A DNA stretch of 64,000 nucleotides from Streptomyces sp. CCM_MD2014 (GCF_000772045.1 NZ_CP009754.1:2852001-2916000); one strand, 5' to 3'; shown: positions 48,215 through 58,079, counted from the stretch's first letter. Translations and numbers: made by a program. Notes: generated from the letters alone by a model not told the origin.

Positions 48215-49355
48215 CGGTGTTCACGACGCCCTTGGCCTCACCGGTGGCCGTTCCCTCCGTCGCCGACTTCGGGATCGGACGGTCGTTCTTCAGGGCCGTC
48301 CAGACCTGGTCGGCCTTGGTCTTCTCCAGGAGCACCCGGTTCGGGTCGGCGGGGTCGTAGACCACCGGCATGGTGACCATGTGCATCTTGTCGGGGCCGA
48401 TGCCCTTCAGTCCGGTCGCGAAGGACATCAGGGAGTTCACCGAGCCCAGGTCGGAGTCGGTGGTCACGGTCTTGGTGGCGGTGTCGGCGATGTCGTACAG
48501 CTTCTTGGGGTTGCCGAGCAGGCCGATGTCCTTGACCTGGTGGACCAGGGCCTTGACGAAGGCCTGCTGGAGCTGGATGCGGCCGAGGTCGGAGCCGTCG
48601 CCGACGCCGTGCCGGGTGCGGACCAGGCCGAGGGCCTGCTCGCCGTCGAGCCGGTGGGTGCCGGCCCGGAGGTCGAGGTGGCTGTCGGGGTCCTTGATGT
48701 CCTCGGTGGTGGTGACCTCGACGCCGCCGAGGTCGTCGATGAGGTTCTGGAAGCCGCTGAAGTCGACCTCCAGGTAGTGGTCCATGCGCAGGCCGCTGAT
48801 CGACTCGACGGTCTTCACGGCGCAGGCGGCGCCACCGGTGGAGTAGGCGGAGTTGAACATCACGCCCTCGGCGGCGGGGTGGTCGGTGCCGTCGGTGTCG
48901 GTGCAGTCGGGGCGGTCGATGAGGGTGTCGCGCGGGATGGAGACCACGCTGGCCTTCTTGTGGCCCTTGTAGACGTGCACGATCATCGCGGTGTCCGAGC
49001 GGGCGGTGCCGTCGTCGGTGCCGCCGCCGAGCTTCTTGTTGCCGCCGGAGCGGGTGTCGGAGCCCAGGACCAGGATGTTCTCGGAGCCGTTGTCGGCCTT
49101 CTCGGGCCGGTCGGCGCCGAGTGCCGCGTCGATGTCGACGCTCGTGAGGTTGCCGTTGAGCTTGAAGTACAGGAATCCGGCTCCGGTGCCGCCCAGGACC
49201 ACGATGCCGGCGGCGCTCCAGGCCGCGACGAGCAGGGCCTTGCGGCGGCCCGTTCTGGGCCTGCGGCGGCGGCCCTTGCCCCGGTGGCCGGGTCCGGTGG
49301 TGCGGGACTGGCCGGGGCCGGGTATCGCGGGATCCGGCGTGCTCTCGGCGGACAT
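48207..49355 (-). CDS. LytR-CpsA-Psr family wall-polymer ligase
   Basis: 382 residues. A basic, Arg/Lys-rich cytoplasmic start (about 1-45) and one TM helix (about 48-70, [19 protein letters not shown]) put the domain outside. The LCP core has [52 protein letters not shown], and a later [21 protein letters not shown] containing the conserved Arg residues for pyrophosphate-lipid binding. Such enzymes transfer teichoic acid-like or other glycopolymers from lipid carriers to peptidoglycan. It has no mycobacterial counterpart in this position, so it and the protease look like streptomycete insertions. Confidence 0.93.
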   Translation of the reverse strand: MSAESTPDPAIPGPGQSRTTGPGHRGKGRRRRPRTGRRKALLVAAWSAAGIVVLGGTGAGFLYFKLNGNLTSVDIDAALGADRPEKADNGSENILVLGSDTRSGGNKKLGGGTDDGTARSDTAMIVHVYKGHKKASVVSIPRDTLIDRPDCTDTDGTDHPAAEGVMFNSAYSTGGAACAVKTVESISGLRMDHYLEVDFSGFQNLIDDLGGVEVTTTEDIKDPDSHLDLRAGTHRLDGEQALGLVRTRHGVGDGSDLGRIQLQQAFVKALVHQVKDIGLLGNPKKLYDIADTATKTVTTDSDLGSVNSLMSFATGLKGIGPDKMHMVTMPVVYDPADPNRVLLEKTKADQVWTALKNDRPIPKSATEGTATGEAKGVVNTGE

Positions 49356-49704
49356 GGGCTCCTCGGTGTTCGTCCGGTCGGTTACCCCCTGCGCTCAGGG
49401 TCGGGGCGGTCGGTTCCGGCGGCGGGTTCGGCGCCGGTCCTCACCATGGTCCCTCCGTAGCTCAGACGGCGGAACTCGGGACAGGGTTACACAACGGACT
49501 GTGGCGAACCGGTGCAAAAACGGTGACGGAGCGTGTTCGCGGTGCGGGGGTCCGGGGCGCTGACCTGGGTGTCCACGGGCACCGGCCCCATCCCGCCGGG
49601 ACGCCGCCCGGGGCGTCCCGTGTGGCGAAGGTCGCAGCCGCGGTCCCGGTGAACGGCGAAGGGGCCGCCCCCGAGGTGGGGGCGGCCCCGGCGGGGAGCT
49701 TCGC
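49356..49704. other. Intergenic region between protease and LCP genes
   Basis: 349 bp with no convincing gene. It contains the protease terminator (49661-49689) at one end and, next to the LCP start, a stretch presumably holding the LCP promoter. Short frames across it have no homology features that I recognise. Confidence 0.5.
49661..49689 (-). terminator. Terminator of the secreted protease gene
   Basis: GGGGCCGCCCCC (49661-49672) pairs perfectly with GGGGGCGGCCCC (49678-49689), loop GAGGT. It starts 16 bases after the protease stop and is followed by TTC on the minus strand. Confidence 0.8.
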
Positions 49705-51492
49705 TCAGCCGAAGAGATTGAACGCGTTCCAGCCGCCGCCGACCCGGGCGCGGGTGTGGAACGTGGCCGTGCCGGACTTCCCGGTGCCCTTGTACAGCCA
49801 CATCACACCGGAGCTGTCGCGGGCCAGCAGGTCGGGCCTGCCGTCACCGGTGGTGTCACCGGCGGTGGCGAAGGCGCTGTAGGCGTTCCAGCCGCCGCCG
49901 ACCCTGACCCGGCTGCCGAGGGCCGGTGCGGCCTTCCCGGTGCCCGGGTACAGCCACAGGACGCCGGAGCCGTCGCGCGCCAGCAGGTCGGGCCTGCCGT
50001 CGCGGTTGTAGTCGCCCTTGCCGGTGATCGTGTACGTGGCCCAGCCGCCGCCGATCCGGACGCGGCTGCCGAACGTGCCGTCGCCCTTGCCGGGGTAGAG
50101 CCACAGGACGCCGTCCTTGTCCTTGGCGACCAGGTCGGGCAGGGCGTCGCCGGAGAGGTCGCCCGGGACACGGAGGTCCTTCATCGCGTTCCAGCCGCCG
50201 CCGACGCGGATCGACTCGTAACGGTCCTCCCCGTTGAAGGCGAGCGTGTACAGCACGCCGTCCGAGGCGCGGTACACGTAGTCCTGCCAGGAGTCGCGGT
50301 CCAGGTCGCCCTGGCGCACCAGGCTCACCCCGCTCCAGTCCCCGAGCGAGAGGCGGTTGCCCAGGTAGGGCCACTGGTTGCCGAGCGAGTAGTACTCGTA
50401 CGCCTCGCCGCCCGGGGTGCGGGCGAAGAGGTCCGCCAGGCCGTCGAAGTCGAGGTCGGTGTCGTCGACGCGGGAGTTGACCTCGCCGACGTACGAGCTG
50501 ACCTTGGCGTAGACGGCGTAGGCGCCCGAGGCGACGCAGTCCTCGACGCCCCAGGAGACCACGCCGGCGATCCGGCCGTTGACCACGAGCGGGCCGCCGG
50601 AGTCGCCGTTGCACGGGGAGACCGTACCGGCGTCCTGGCCGGAGGCCGCGTCGCCGGCGCAGGCCATCTGGCCGGGCACGAAGTCGGAGCCCCAGTACGA
50701 GGTGCAGGAGGCGTCCGGGCGCATCGGCACGGTCGCCTTCTTCAGCGTCGGCGAGATGTCCTGGCTGGTGGAGCTGGTGCGCCCCCAGCCGTACACCGTC
50801 GCCGGGGTCCCGTTGGAGTAGGAGGCGGTGTCGTCGCTCGTCGTCGGCCGGAGCGTCTTGTACGGCAGGGCCTCGGCCAGCGTGAGCACGGCCAGGTCGC
50901 CGCCCGAGGTGGTGCTCGGCCGGTACGTGGGGTTGACCCACTGGCTCCACACGCCGGCGACCCGGCCGCCGTGCAGGTCGGTGCCGTCGGGCAGTTGGGC
51001 GGTGCCGGCGAGGACGGCTCCGTTCTCCGCCCAGTCCAGGCCGTACACGCAGTGGGCGGCGGTGAGGACCTTCGCCGGGGCGACCAGGGTGCCGCCGCAG
51101 AAGTAGCCCTCGTCGTCGGCGGTGTCGTCGGTGCCCTTGTCGTCGTAGTAGTGCAGCTGCACCATCCACGGCGCCTCGGAGATCGACGCGTCCTTGCCGC
51201 CGATGATCTTCGGGTCGATCCTGCCGGAGGGCGCCTGGGCGCTCTCGGTGGCCTTCGGCTGCGTGCCGGGGGCGGTGTCGCCGTCCTTGAGGGCGGCCCC
51301 GGAGTCCTCGACCCGCTGCGCCAGCTCGGCCGGGGACGCGGTGGCGGGCCGTTCGGTGACGGCCGGCCGGGGCGGGACGGGGGTCCCGCCGGACGCCTGG
51401 GCGGGGGCGGCCGCGAGGACCGCGCCCGACAGGGCGAGTGCGGCGGTGGCCGCGGGAAGAGCCAGCCGGGCTCTTCGAGGGGTAGATGTCAC
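49705..51492 (-). CDS. Secreted chymotrypsin-fold protease with FG-GAP repeats
   Basis: 595 residues from GTG 51492. The signal peptide ends at PAQA, about residue 33. A Pro/Glu-rich pro-region (35-90) is followed by an S1 protease starting IIGGKDASISEAPW, with His in TAAHCVYG, Asp in GGDLAVLTL and Ser in CNGDSGGPLV. The specificity position before this, S-P-C-N-G-D-S, has Ser189 instead of the Asp of trypsin. The C-terminal ~240 residues are four VCBS/FG-GAP-like repeats, each with a G-D-x-x-x-D-x-x-P-D calcium loop and LWLYPGTG blade. It should be active outside the cell and perhaps adhesive. Confidence 0.92.
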   Translation of the reverse strand: MTSTPRRARLALPAATAALALSGAVLAAAPAQASGGTPVPPRPAVTERPATASPAELAQRVEDSGAALKDGDTAPGTQPKATESAQAPSGRIDPKIIGGKDASISEAPWMVQLHYYDDKGTDDTADDEGYFCGGTLVAPAKVLTAAHCVYGLDWAENGAVLAGTAQLPDGTDLHGGRVAGVWSQWVNPTYRPSTTSGGDLAVLTLAEALPYKTLRPTTSDDTASYSNGTPATVYGWGRTSSTSQDISPTLKKATVPMRPDASCTSYWGSDFVPGQMACAGDAASGQDAGTVSPCNGDSGGPLVVNGRIAGVVSWGVEDCVASGAYAVYAKVSSYVGEVNSRVDDTDLDFDGLADLFARTPGGEAYEYYSLGNQWPYLGNRLSLGDWSGVSLVRQGDLDRDSWQDYVYRASDGVLYTLAFNGEDRYESIRVGGGWNAMKDLRVPGDLSGDALPDLVAKDKDGVLWLYPGKGDGTFGSRVRIGGGWATYTITGKGDYNRDGRPDLLARDGSGVLWLYPGTGKAAPALGSRVRVGGGWNAYSAFATAGDTTGDGRPDLLARDSSGVMWLYKGTGKSGTATFHTRARVGGGWNAFNLFG

Positions 51493-51640
51493 TCAGGTCT
51501 CCTGTCGCTGTAGACGCAGGCAGGAGAGAAGCGCCCGGCGGGCGGCAGGGTCCGTGAAGGCAGCACGGACCGCCGGTCGCCCCGTGGGCGTATCCGAAAA
51601 TACGTTCCCCCCCACTGCGGTGCGCTGATCCTACAAGCCA

Positions 51641-51680
51641 GAGGTCCCGCCCCGTCACCGGTGTGACGAAGCGGGACCTC
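51641..51680 (-). terminator. Terminator after rho
   Basis: GAGGTCCCGC (51641-51650) and GCGGGACCTC (51671-51680) form a 10-bp perfect stem, with an inner GTCAC/GTGAC stem. It begins 29 bases after the rho stop. The gene for the Rho factor therefore ends in an intrinsic-type structure. Confidence 0.75.
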
Positions 51681-51709
51681 GGGCTGCGATCCGGAGGACC
51701 GGCGGTGGC

Positions 51710-53794
51710 TCAGTCGCCGTTGCCGGGCGTCGGGGTCGTCTTCTGGATCTGCATCAGGAACTCGACGTTCGACTTGGTCTGCTTCATCTTGTCGAGGAGC
51801 AGCTCGATCGCCTGCTGCTGGTCGAGGGCGTGCAACACCCGGCGCAGCTTCCAGGTGACGGCGAGCTCCTCGTTGCCGAGCAGGATCTCCTCCTTGCGGG
51901 TGCCGGACGCGTCGACGTCCACCGCCGGGAAGATGCGCTTGTCGGCGAGCTTCCGGTCGAGCTTGAGCTCGGCGTTGCCGGTGCCCTTGAACTCCTCGAA
52001 GATGACCTCGTCCATGCGGGACCCGGTGTCCACCAGGGCGGTGGCGAGGATGGTCAGCGAACCGCCGTCCTCGATGTTGCGGGCCGCACCGAAGAAGCGC
52101 TTCGGCGGGTACAGGGCGGTCGAGTCGACACCACCGGACAGGATGCGGCCGGAGGCCGGGGCGGCGAGGTTGTACGCACGGCCCAGACGCGTGATCGAGT
52201 CGAGCAGCACGACGACGTCGTGACCCAGCTCCACCAGGCGCTTGGCGCGCTCGATGGCCAGCTCGGCGACCGTGGTGTGGTCCTCGGCCGGGCGGTCGAA
52301 GGTCGAGGAGATGACCTCGCCCTTCACCGACCGCTGCATGTCGGTGACCTCTTCCGGACGCTCGTCGACCAGGACGACCATCAGGTGGCACTCGGGGTTG
52401 TTGTGCGTGATCGCGTTGGCGATCGCCTGCATGATCATGGTCTTGCCGGTCTTCGGCGGGGCCACGATCAGACCGCGCTGGCCCTTACCGATCGGCGCGA
52501 CGAGGTCGATGATGCGGGTGGTGAGGACGCCGGGGTCCGTCTCCAGGCGGAGGCGGTCCTGCGGGTACAGCGGGGTGAGCTTGTTGAACTCCGGGCGGCC
52601 GCGGCCGTGTTCGGGGGCCATGCCGTTGACCGAGTCCAGGCGCACCAGCGCGTTGAACTTCTCGCGGCGCTCGCCCTCCTTGGGCTGGCGCACGGCACCG
52701 GTGAGGTGGTCGCCCTTGCGCAGGCCGTTCTTGCGGACCTGGGCGAGGGAGACGTACACGTCGTTGGGGCCGGGCAGGTAGCCGGAGGTCCGGATGAACG
52801 CGTAGTTGTCGAGGATGTCGAGGATGCCGGCGACCGGGATGAGGACGTCGTCCTCGTTGATCTGCGGCTCCTGGATCTCGTCGCGTCCGCGACGGCCCCG
52901 GCGGTCCCGGTAGCGGCCCCGGCGCCCGCGGCGGCCGCCGCCGTCGTCGTCGTAGCCGTCGTCGTGCTGCTGACGGTCCTGGCGTCCGCCGCCCTGCTGC
53001 TGGCGGTCCTGACGGCCGCCGCCCTGGTTCTGGTCGTCGCCCTTGTTGCGCCGGTCGCGGCCGCCGCGGTCACCGCGGTCGCCCCGGTCACGGCGGTCGC
53101 GACGGCGGCCCTCGCCACCCTCGCCGTCGGAACGGGCGTCGCCCTGGCCCTGCTGCTGGCCCTGACCCTGCTGCTGCGACTGCTGCTGGCCCGACGCGTC
53201 CGCCTTCTGCTCGGTGCGCGACTCGACGGTCACCGTGTCGGTGCCGCCGGACGGGCTGCCCGCGTCGGCGGTGGCCCGGCGACGACGGCGCTCGGAGGGG
53301 GCGTCGTCGGCGGGGGCGGCCTGCTCGGCCGCGGTGTTGACCTTGGGGGACGGCTGACCGGGGATCTCGATCTGCTGCTGGGCGGCGGCCTTGTCGGCGT
53401 CCGCCTTGTCCGCCTTCTTGTCGGCCTTGCCGGCCTTCTCCGCCCGCTCCGCCTTCTCGGCGGGGGCCTCGTCGCCCGTACGGGCCCGGGAGGTGCTGCG
53501 GCGCTTCGGCTTGGTCTCGCCGGCGGTGTCCGCGGGCGCGGCCTTGGCGGGGGCACCCCCGGCGGCCTGCGCCTCCTTGATGACCTCGATCAGCTGGCTC
53601 TTGCGCATCCGCGCGGTGCCCCTGATGCCGAGGCCGGATGCGACCTGCTGCAGCTCGGCCAGCACCATGCCCTCGAGGCCGGTACCGCGGCGCCGCCGGG
53701 AGCCGGCACCGGTGGCAGGCGCGGAGGCGTCCGTGGCGGGCGCGGCAGCGGTCTCCTCGACACGTGCGCCCATCAGATCGGTGGTGTCGCTCAC
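51710..53794 (-). CDS. rho: Transcription termination factor Rho with large disordered insertion
   Basis: 694 residues against ~420 in E. coli. Rho N-terminal SAP-like domain (about 38-76, [20 protein letters not shown]) is followed by about 220 residues of Lys/Ala- then Gln/Arg/Gly/Asp-rich low complexity (runs such as [14 protein letters not shown] and [12 protein letters not shown]). The RNA-binding cold-shock domain begins near 305, and the ATPase has Walker [10 protein letters not shown], the Q/R loops and [15 protein letters not shown]. The insertion is characteristic of actinobacteria and adds RNA-binding and possibly condensate-forming capacity. The leader is unusually long (see the gap and promoter entries). 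Confidence 0.97.
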   Translation of the reverse strand: MSDTTDLMGARVEETAAAPATDASAPATGAGSRRRRGTGLEGMVLAELQQVASGLGIRGTARMRKSQLIEVIKEAQAAGGAPAKAAPADTAGETKPKRRSTSRARTGDEAPAEKAERAEKAGKADKKADKADADKAAAQQQIEIPGQPSPKVNTAAEQAAPADDAPSERRRRRATADAGSPSGGTDTVTVESRTEQKADASGQQQSQQQGQGQQQGQGDARSDGEGGEGRRRDRRDRGDRGDRGGRDRRNKGDDQNQGGGRQDRQQQGGGRQDRQQHDDGYDDDGGGRRGRRGRYRDRRGRRGRDEIQEPQINEDDVLIPVAGILDILDNYAFIRTSGYLPGPNDVYVSLAQVRKNGLRKGDHLTGAVRQPKEGERREKFNALVRLDSVNGMAPEHGRGRPEFNKLTPLYPQDRLRLETDPGVLTTRIIDLVAPIGKGQRGLIVAPPKTGKTMIMQAIANAITHNNPECHLMVVLVDERPEEVTDMQRSVKGEVISSTFDRPAEDHTTVAELAIERAKRLVELGHDVVVLLDSITRLGRAYNLAAPASGRILSGGVDSTALYPPKRFFGAARNIEDGGSLTILATALVDTGSRMDEVIFEEFKGTGNAELKLDRKLADKRIFPAVDVDASGTRKEEILLGNEELAVTWKLRRVLHALDQQQAIELLLDKMKQTKSNVEFLMQIQKTTPTPGNGD

Positions 53795-54226
53795 GAAGGG
53801 TCCTTCCCTGGAGCGGACGTCGGCCTGTCTGGCTCGGCGACCGGTTGTGCTGTCCGGCTTCGGTCCTTGCTGTGCGAACCGTGCCGGGGCGGTGGTCCGC
53901 CTGAACGGCGGAAGAGATATCTGGTGATGGCGCTTCCCCTAGCCGTGGCACCCGGTGTCTGTGTCATGCGGCGTGGTCGCACCGGTTCCGAAACTCCCCC
54001 AGAGGGGGTGACCCCCACCGGCGGGCCGCTCAATGCCCGTGTCGGCCGTACTGATCACGTACGACATCCACTGCACGATGCGGCTTGGGGGGCTCCCGGA
54101 AGAATGTCTGTCCCGGACGGGGACACGAGGCACCTCGCCATGGTGGGGTCGGGTGCAGACTTGAGGTTAACACTACCGGATCCAACAAACATTCCCCCTC
54201 TCGAAATCCGGCAACCGCTTGCGCGT
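53795..54226. other. Long rho leader and promoter region
   Basis: 432 bp between rho and thrB, with no credible gene. It contains a short AT-richer segment near 54150-54220 including a SigR-like promoter (54169-54196), and a G-run-rich centre (53990-54110). The probable rho leader of more than 350 nt is suitable for autoregulation, as in other bacteria, but no defined structure could be proven by eye. Confidence 0.5.
54169..54196 (-). promoter_or_regulatory. SigR-like promoter upstream of rho
   Basis: GGGAAT (54191-54196), a 19-bp spacer and GTT (54169-54171) on the minus strand. The spacer is one base longer than the optimum. It lies just downstream of the thrB stop and would give a rho leader of about 365 nt. 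Confidence 0.35.
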
Positions 54227-55156
54227 CTAGATGTCGCCGGACGTCGCCAGCGGCAGGACGCTGGCGCCCTGCCCGTCCAGGCTGAGCCGGTTGGCCGCCC
54301 AGTCCGTTCCGGCCAGCGCCTCGACCTTGTCGGCCGTGTCGGCGTCGGCCAGGGCCATCACCGTGGGCCCCGCGCCCGAGATCACCGCGGGGATGCCGTC
54401 GCCGCGCAGCCGCTCCACCAGCGCCGCGCTCTCCGGCATGGCCGGTGCGCGGTACTCCTGGTGGAGGCGGTCCTCGGTGGCCGGCAGCAGCAGCTCGGGG
54501 CGCCTGGTGAGGGCCTCGACGAGCAGCGCGGCGCGGCCGGCGTTGGCGGCGGCGTCGACGTGCGGGACGCTGCGCGGGAGCAGTCCGCGCGCCGTCTGGG
54601 TCAGTACCGGCTTACCGGGTACGAAAACCACCGGAACGATGGAATCGGCGGGCTCCATCCTGATCGCCCGGGCCGCGCCGGACTCCATCCAGGACAGGGT
54701 GAAACCGCCGAGCAGACAGGCCGCCACGTTGTCCGGGTGGCCCTCGATCTCGGTGGCGAGGTCGAGCAGCGCGGCGTCGTCGAGGCGGGCCTCGCCGCCT
54801 ATGGTCACCGCGCGCGCGGCGACGATGCCGGCGCAGATGGCCGCGGAGGAGGAGCCGAGGCCGCGGCCGTGCGGGATGCGGTTGGCGCAGACGATCTCCA
54901 GGCCGCGCGGCTGTCCGCCGAGCAGGTCGAAGGCGGTGCGCAGGGAGCGCACGAGGAGGTGCTTCTCGTCGCGCGGGAGGGTCTCGCTGCCCTCACCCGC
55001 GATGTCGATGTGCAGCCCGGAGTCGGCCACCCGGACGACCACGTCGTCGTAGAGACCCAGCGCGAGGCCCAGGGCGTCGAAGCCCGGACCGAGGTTGGCG
55101 CTGGTGGCGGGGACGCGCACCCTGACGGCGGCGGCGCGGAACGCTGGACCGGCCAT
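54227..55156 (-). CDS. thrB: Homoserine kinase
   Basis: 309 residues from ATG 55156. GHMP-kinase features are VPATSANLGPGFDALGLALG at the N-terminus, the ATP-binding IPHGRGLGSSSAAICAG (about 97-113) and a C-terminal VISGAGPTVMALA. It phosphorylates homoserine for threonine synthase. The ribosome site AAGGAGAG is about 12 bases from the ATG, longer than ideal. It lies 394 bp downstream of thrC and may have its own promoter. Confidence 0.96.
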   Translation of the reverse strand: MAGPAFRAAAVRVRVPATSANLGPGFDALGLALGLYDDVVVRVADSGLHIDIAGEGSETLPRDEKHLLVRSLRTAFDLLGGQPRGLEIVCANRIPHGRGLGSSSAAICAGIVAARAVTIGGEARLDDAALLDLATEIEGHPDNVAACLLGGFTLSWMESGAARAIRMEPADSIVPVVFVPGKPVLTQTARGLLPRSVPHVDAAANAGRAALLVEALTRRPELLLPATEDRLHQEYRAPAMPESAALVERLRGDGIPAVISGAGPTVMALADADTADKVEALAGTDWAANRLSLDGQGASVLPLATSGDI

Positions 55157-55186
55157 CGCTAGATGACTCTCCTTGAGCTGCGGGAC

Positions 55187-55218
55187 TGTCGAAACTGTCG
55201 AGCTGTCGAAATTGTCGG
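55187..55218. repeat. TGTCGA direct repeats in the thrB leader
   Basis: Copies at 55187-55192, 55196-55201 and 55204-55209, with a variant TGTCGG at 55213-55218, spaced 8-9 bp, 31-62 bp upstream of the thrB start. Confidence 0.55.
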
Positions 55219-55480
55219 GACCTCGGGACCGCCCGGACCGTCGAACGACATTCGACGACGTACGGAATCCTGGGGCTCGCCGCTTCCTGTCGAACGGTCG
55301 GCCCGTACCGACCGCGGAGACGGCGCGGCCCCGCGGCATATGCGGCAGGCGGATGAGGTACAGCCTATCGAAGGAAGGTTCTGTGGCGACATAGGGCGCA
55401 CAGGAGGCGCACGATGCGTGTCGTAAGCCCCCTGTGCACCCCCCGTATGTGGCTTTCCCGGCTGGGCGTCGCTTACGCCC

Positions 55481-55531
55481 TCATACGCCGGTCGCGTTCA
55501 TACGTCGGTCGCGTTCATACGCCGGTCACGC
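55481..55531. repeat. Three tandem 17-bp repeats after thrC
   Basis: TCATACGCCGGTCGCGT at 55481-55497, TCATACGTCGGTCGCGT at 55498-55514 and TCATACGCCGGTCACGC at 55515-55531. Copies 2 and 3 each differ from the first by one or two substitutions. The array ends 19 bases from the thrC stop. Confidence 0.85.
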
Positions 55532-55550
55532 GTCACGCGCCGGCCGCATG

Positions 55551-56609
55551 TCACACGAGGCCGAGCCGCTCGGCCGCCGTCGCCGCGTCGACCGGGACGG
55601 TGACCGGCTGCGGGGCACCCGCGACGGCCCAGTCCGGGTCCTTGAGCCCGTTGCCGGTGACGGTGCACACGATGCGCTGCCCCGGGTCGACCTTGCCCTG
55701 CTCGGCGGCCTTCAGCAGACCGGCCACCGACGCGGCGGACGCGGGCTCCACGAAGACGCCCTCCTGGGAGGCCAACAGCCGGTAGGCGCGCAGGATCTCA
55801 CGGTCCGTCACCTCGTCGATGGCGCCGCCCGACTCGTCCCGCGCGGCGAGCGCGAAGTCCCAGGAGGCGGGGTTGCCGATCCGGATGGCGGTGGCGATGG
55901 TGGAGGGGTCCTTGACGACCTCGCCGCGCACGATCGGGGCGGAGCCGGAGGCCTGGAACCCCCACATGCGGGGCCGCTTCGTACTGACCCCGTCGGCGGC
56001 GTACTCCCGGTACCCCTTCCAGTACGCGGTGATGTTGCCCGCGTTGCCCACCGGGAGGACGTGGATGTCGGGCGCGTCGCCGAGCATGTCGACGATCTCG
56101 AAGGCGGCCGTCTTCTGCCCCTCGATACGCACCGGGTTGACCGAATTGACCAGGGCCACCGGGTAGTTGTCGCTGAGCGCGCGGGCCAGGGTGAGGCAGT
56201 CGTCGAAGTTGCCGTCGACCTGGAGGATCTTGGCGCCGTGCACGAGGGCCTGGCCCATCTTGCCGAGCGCGATCTTGCCCTGCGGCACGAGCACCGCGGA
56301 GACCATGCCGGCCCGCACACCGTACGCGGCGGCGGAGGCGGAGGTGTTCCCGGTGGACGCGCAGATGACGGCCTGCGCGCCCTCCTCCTTCGCCTTGCTG
56401 ATGGCCATGGTCATGCCGCGGTCCTTGAAGGACCCGGTCGGGTTCGCGCCCTCGACCTTGAGGTGGACCTCGCAGCCCGTGCGCTCGGAGAGCACCTGCG
56501 CGGGCACGAGCGGGGTGCCGCCCTCACGGAGCGTCACGACGGGCGTGCTGTCGGAGACGGGCAGCCGGTCCCGGTACTCCTGGATGATTCCGCGCCACTG
56601 GTGGGTCAT
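55551..56609 (-). CDS. thrC: Threonine synthase
   Basis: 352 residues, the short bacterial class. PLP Lys is in [14 protein letters not shown] (about 55-68), and the phosphate-binding loop is [14 protein letters not shown]. It converts O-phosphohomoserine to threonine. It begins six bases after the hom stop, so the two are one transcription unit. Confidence 0.97.
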   Translation of the reverse strand: MTHQWRGIIQEYRDRLPVSDSTPVVTLREGGTPLVPAQVLSERTGCEVHLKVEGANPTGSFKDRGMTMAISKAKEEGAQAVICASTGNTSASAAAYGVRAGMVSAVLVPQGKIALGKMGQALVHGAKILQVDGNFDDCLTLARALSDNYPVALVNSVNPVRIEGQKTAAFEIVDMLGDAPDIHVLPVGNAGNITAYWKGYREYAADGVSTKRPRMWGFQASGSAPIVRGEVVKDPSTIATAIRIGNPASWDFALAARDESGGAIDEVTDREILRAYRLLASQEGVFVEPASAASVAGLLKAAEQGKVDPGQRIVCTVTGNGLKDPDWAVAGAPQPVTVPVDAATAAERLGLV

Positions 56610-56615
56610 TGCTGG

Positions 56616-57908
56616 TTACTCTCCTTCAACCCGCATGATGCTGGCGACACCCCGCACGGTGTCGAGCTTGCGCAGCGCCTCGACGGTACCGCCGAGGGCG
56701 GCGTCGGACGCGCGGTGGGTGACGACGACGAGGGAGGCCTCGCCGTCCTTGCCGGACTGCCGCACGGTGTCGATGGAGACACCGTGCTCCGCGAACACGG
56801 TCGCCACCTGGGCGAGCACGCCCGGTTTGTCGGCCACGTCGAGGCTGATGTGGTAGCGCGTGACGACGTCTCCCATCGGGGAGACGGGCAGCGCGGCGTA
56901 CGCGGACTCACCGGGTCCGGTCGCTCCGCCGATCCGGTTGCGGCAGACGGCGACGAGGTCGCCGAGCACGGCGGAGGCGGTCGGGGAGCCGCCCGCACCG
57001 GGCCCGTAGAACATGAGCTGGCCGGCGGCCTCGGACTCCACGAAGACGGCGTTGTAGGCCTCGCGCACGTTGGCCAGCGGGTGGCTGAGCGGAATCATCG
57101 CGGGATGCACGCGCGCGGTGACCGATCCCCCGTCCGCCGCCCGCTCGCAGATGGCGAGCAGCTTGATGGTGCAGCCCATCTCCTTGGCGGAGGCGAAGTC
57201 GGCGGCGGTGACCTCGGTCATGCCCTCGCGGTAGACGTCGTCGAGCCGCACGCGCGTGTGGAAGGCGATCCCGGCGAGGATGGCGGCCTTGGCGGCGGCG
57301 TCGAAGCCCTCGACGTCGGCGGTCGGGTCGGCCTCGGCGTACCCGAGGGCGGTGGCCTCGTCGAGCGCCTCCTGGTAACCGGCCCCGGTCGAGTCCATGG
57401 CGTCGAGGATGAAGTTGGTCGTCCCGTTGACGATGCCGAGCACCCGGTTGACCTTGTCGCCGGCGAGGGACTCGCGCAGCGGCCGGATCAGCGGGATGGC
57501 ACCGGCGACGGCGGCCTCGTAGTAGAGGTCCTTGCCGTGCTCGTCGGCGGCGGCGTGCAGGGCGGCGCCGTCCTGCGCGATGAGCGCCTTGTTGGCGGAG
57601 ACGACGGAGGCGCCGTGCGCGAAGGCGGTGGTGATGAGCGTCCGCGCGGGCTCGATCCCGCCGATCACCTCGACGACGACGTCGATGTCCCCCCGCTTGA
57701 CGAGCGCGGTGGCGTCGGTGGTGACGAGGGCCGGGTCGATGCCCTCGCGCACCTTGTCGGGCCGCCGTACGGCCACGCCCGCGAGCTCCACGGGAGCCCC
57801 GATCCGGGCGGCGAGGTCGGCGGCGTGCGTCGTCATGATGCGCGCCACCTCTGAGCCGACCACTCCACAGCCCAGCAGCGCCACCTTCAGCGGACGCGTA
57901 CGCATCAT
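56616..57908 (-). CDS. hom: Homoserine dehydrogenase
   Basis: 430 residues from ATG 57908 (a second ATG follows; GAGG is placed equally well for either). The Rossmann motif is VALLGCGVVGSEVARIM. The catalytic region contains EAAVAGAIPLIRPLRESLAG and NGTTNFIL. The C-terminal ACT domain (about 350-430, with GVLAQVATVFAEHGVSIDTV) mediates threonine feedback. It reduces aspartate semialdehyde to homoserine. Confidence 0.97.
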   Translation of the reverse strand: MMRTRPLKVALLGCGVVGSEVARIMTTHAADLAARIGAPVELAGVAVRRPDKVREGIDPALVTTDATALVKRGDIDVVVEVIGGIEPARTLITTAFAHGASVVSANKALIAQDGAALHAAADEHGKDLYYEAAVAGAIPLIRPLRESLAGDKVNRVLGIVNGTTNFILDAMDSTGAGYQEALDEATALGYAEADPTADVEGFDAAAKAAILAGIAFHTRVRLDDVYREGMTEVTAADFASAKEMGCTIKLLAICERAADGGSVTARVHPAMIPLSHPLANVREAYNAVFVESEAAGQLMFYGPGAGGSPTASAVLGDLVAVCRNRIGGATGPGESAYAALPVSPMGDVVTRYHISLDVADKPGVLAQVATVFAEHGVSIDTVRQSGKDGEASLVVVTHRASDAALGGTVEALRKLDTVRGVASIMRVEGE

Positions 57909-58079
57909 CCGACCTCGTTTCCTCTTACCGTCTACGGTTGGACCAGTCTCACGCACCGGACGGGATTTTCTGCCTTTCGTCCGGATCGTGAGACGTTTAT
58001 TTCATTTTCGGACGGGGTATGGGCCGAAGGATCTTCACGAAGGATCTCCGCCCGCCCCTCCCTTGCTCCCCCCGGAGTG

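Larger units (their letters stand above)
55157..55550. other. thrC-thrB intergenic region
   Basis: 394 bp with no convincing gene. It contains the 17-bp tandem repeats close to thrC (55481-55531), short TGTCGA repeats close to thrB (55187-55218), and between them a stretch with CCTATC/ATAGG elements that may include a thrB promoter. Such a gap inside a pathway operon is unusual. Confidence 0.55.

Noticed and set aside
49756..51513. 585-codon plus-strand frame opposite the secreted protease
   Set aside because: It is Val/Gly/Arg-rich antisense noise. The minus strand encodes a complete protease with signal peptide and catalytic triad.
55481..55531. CRISPR array in the thrC-thrB gap
   Set aside because: Repeats are 17 bp and contiguous, with no spacers and no cas genes nearby.
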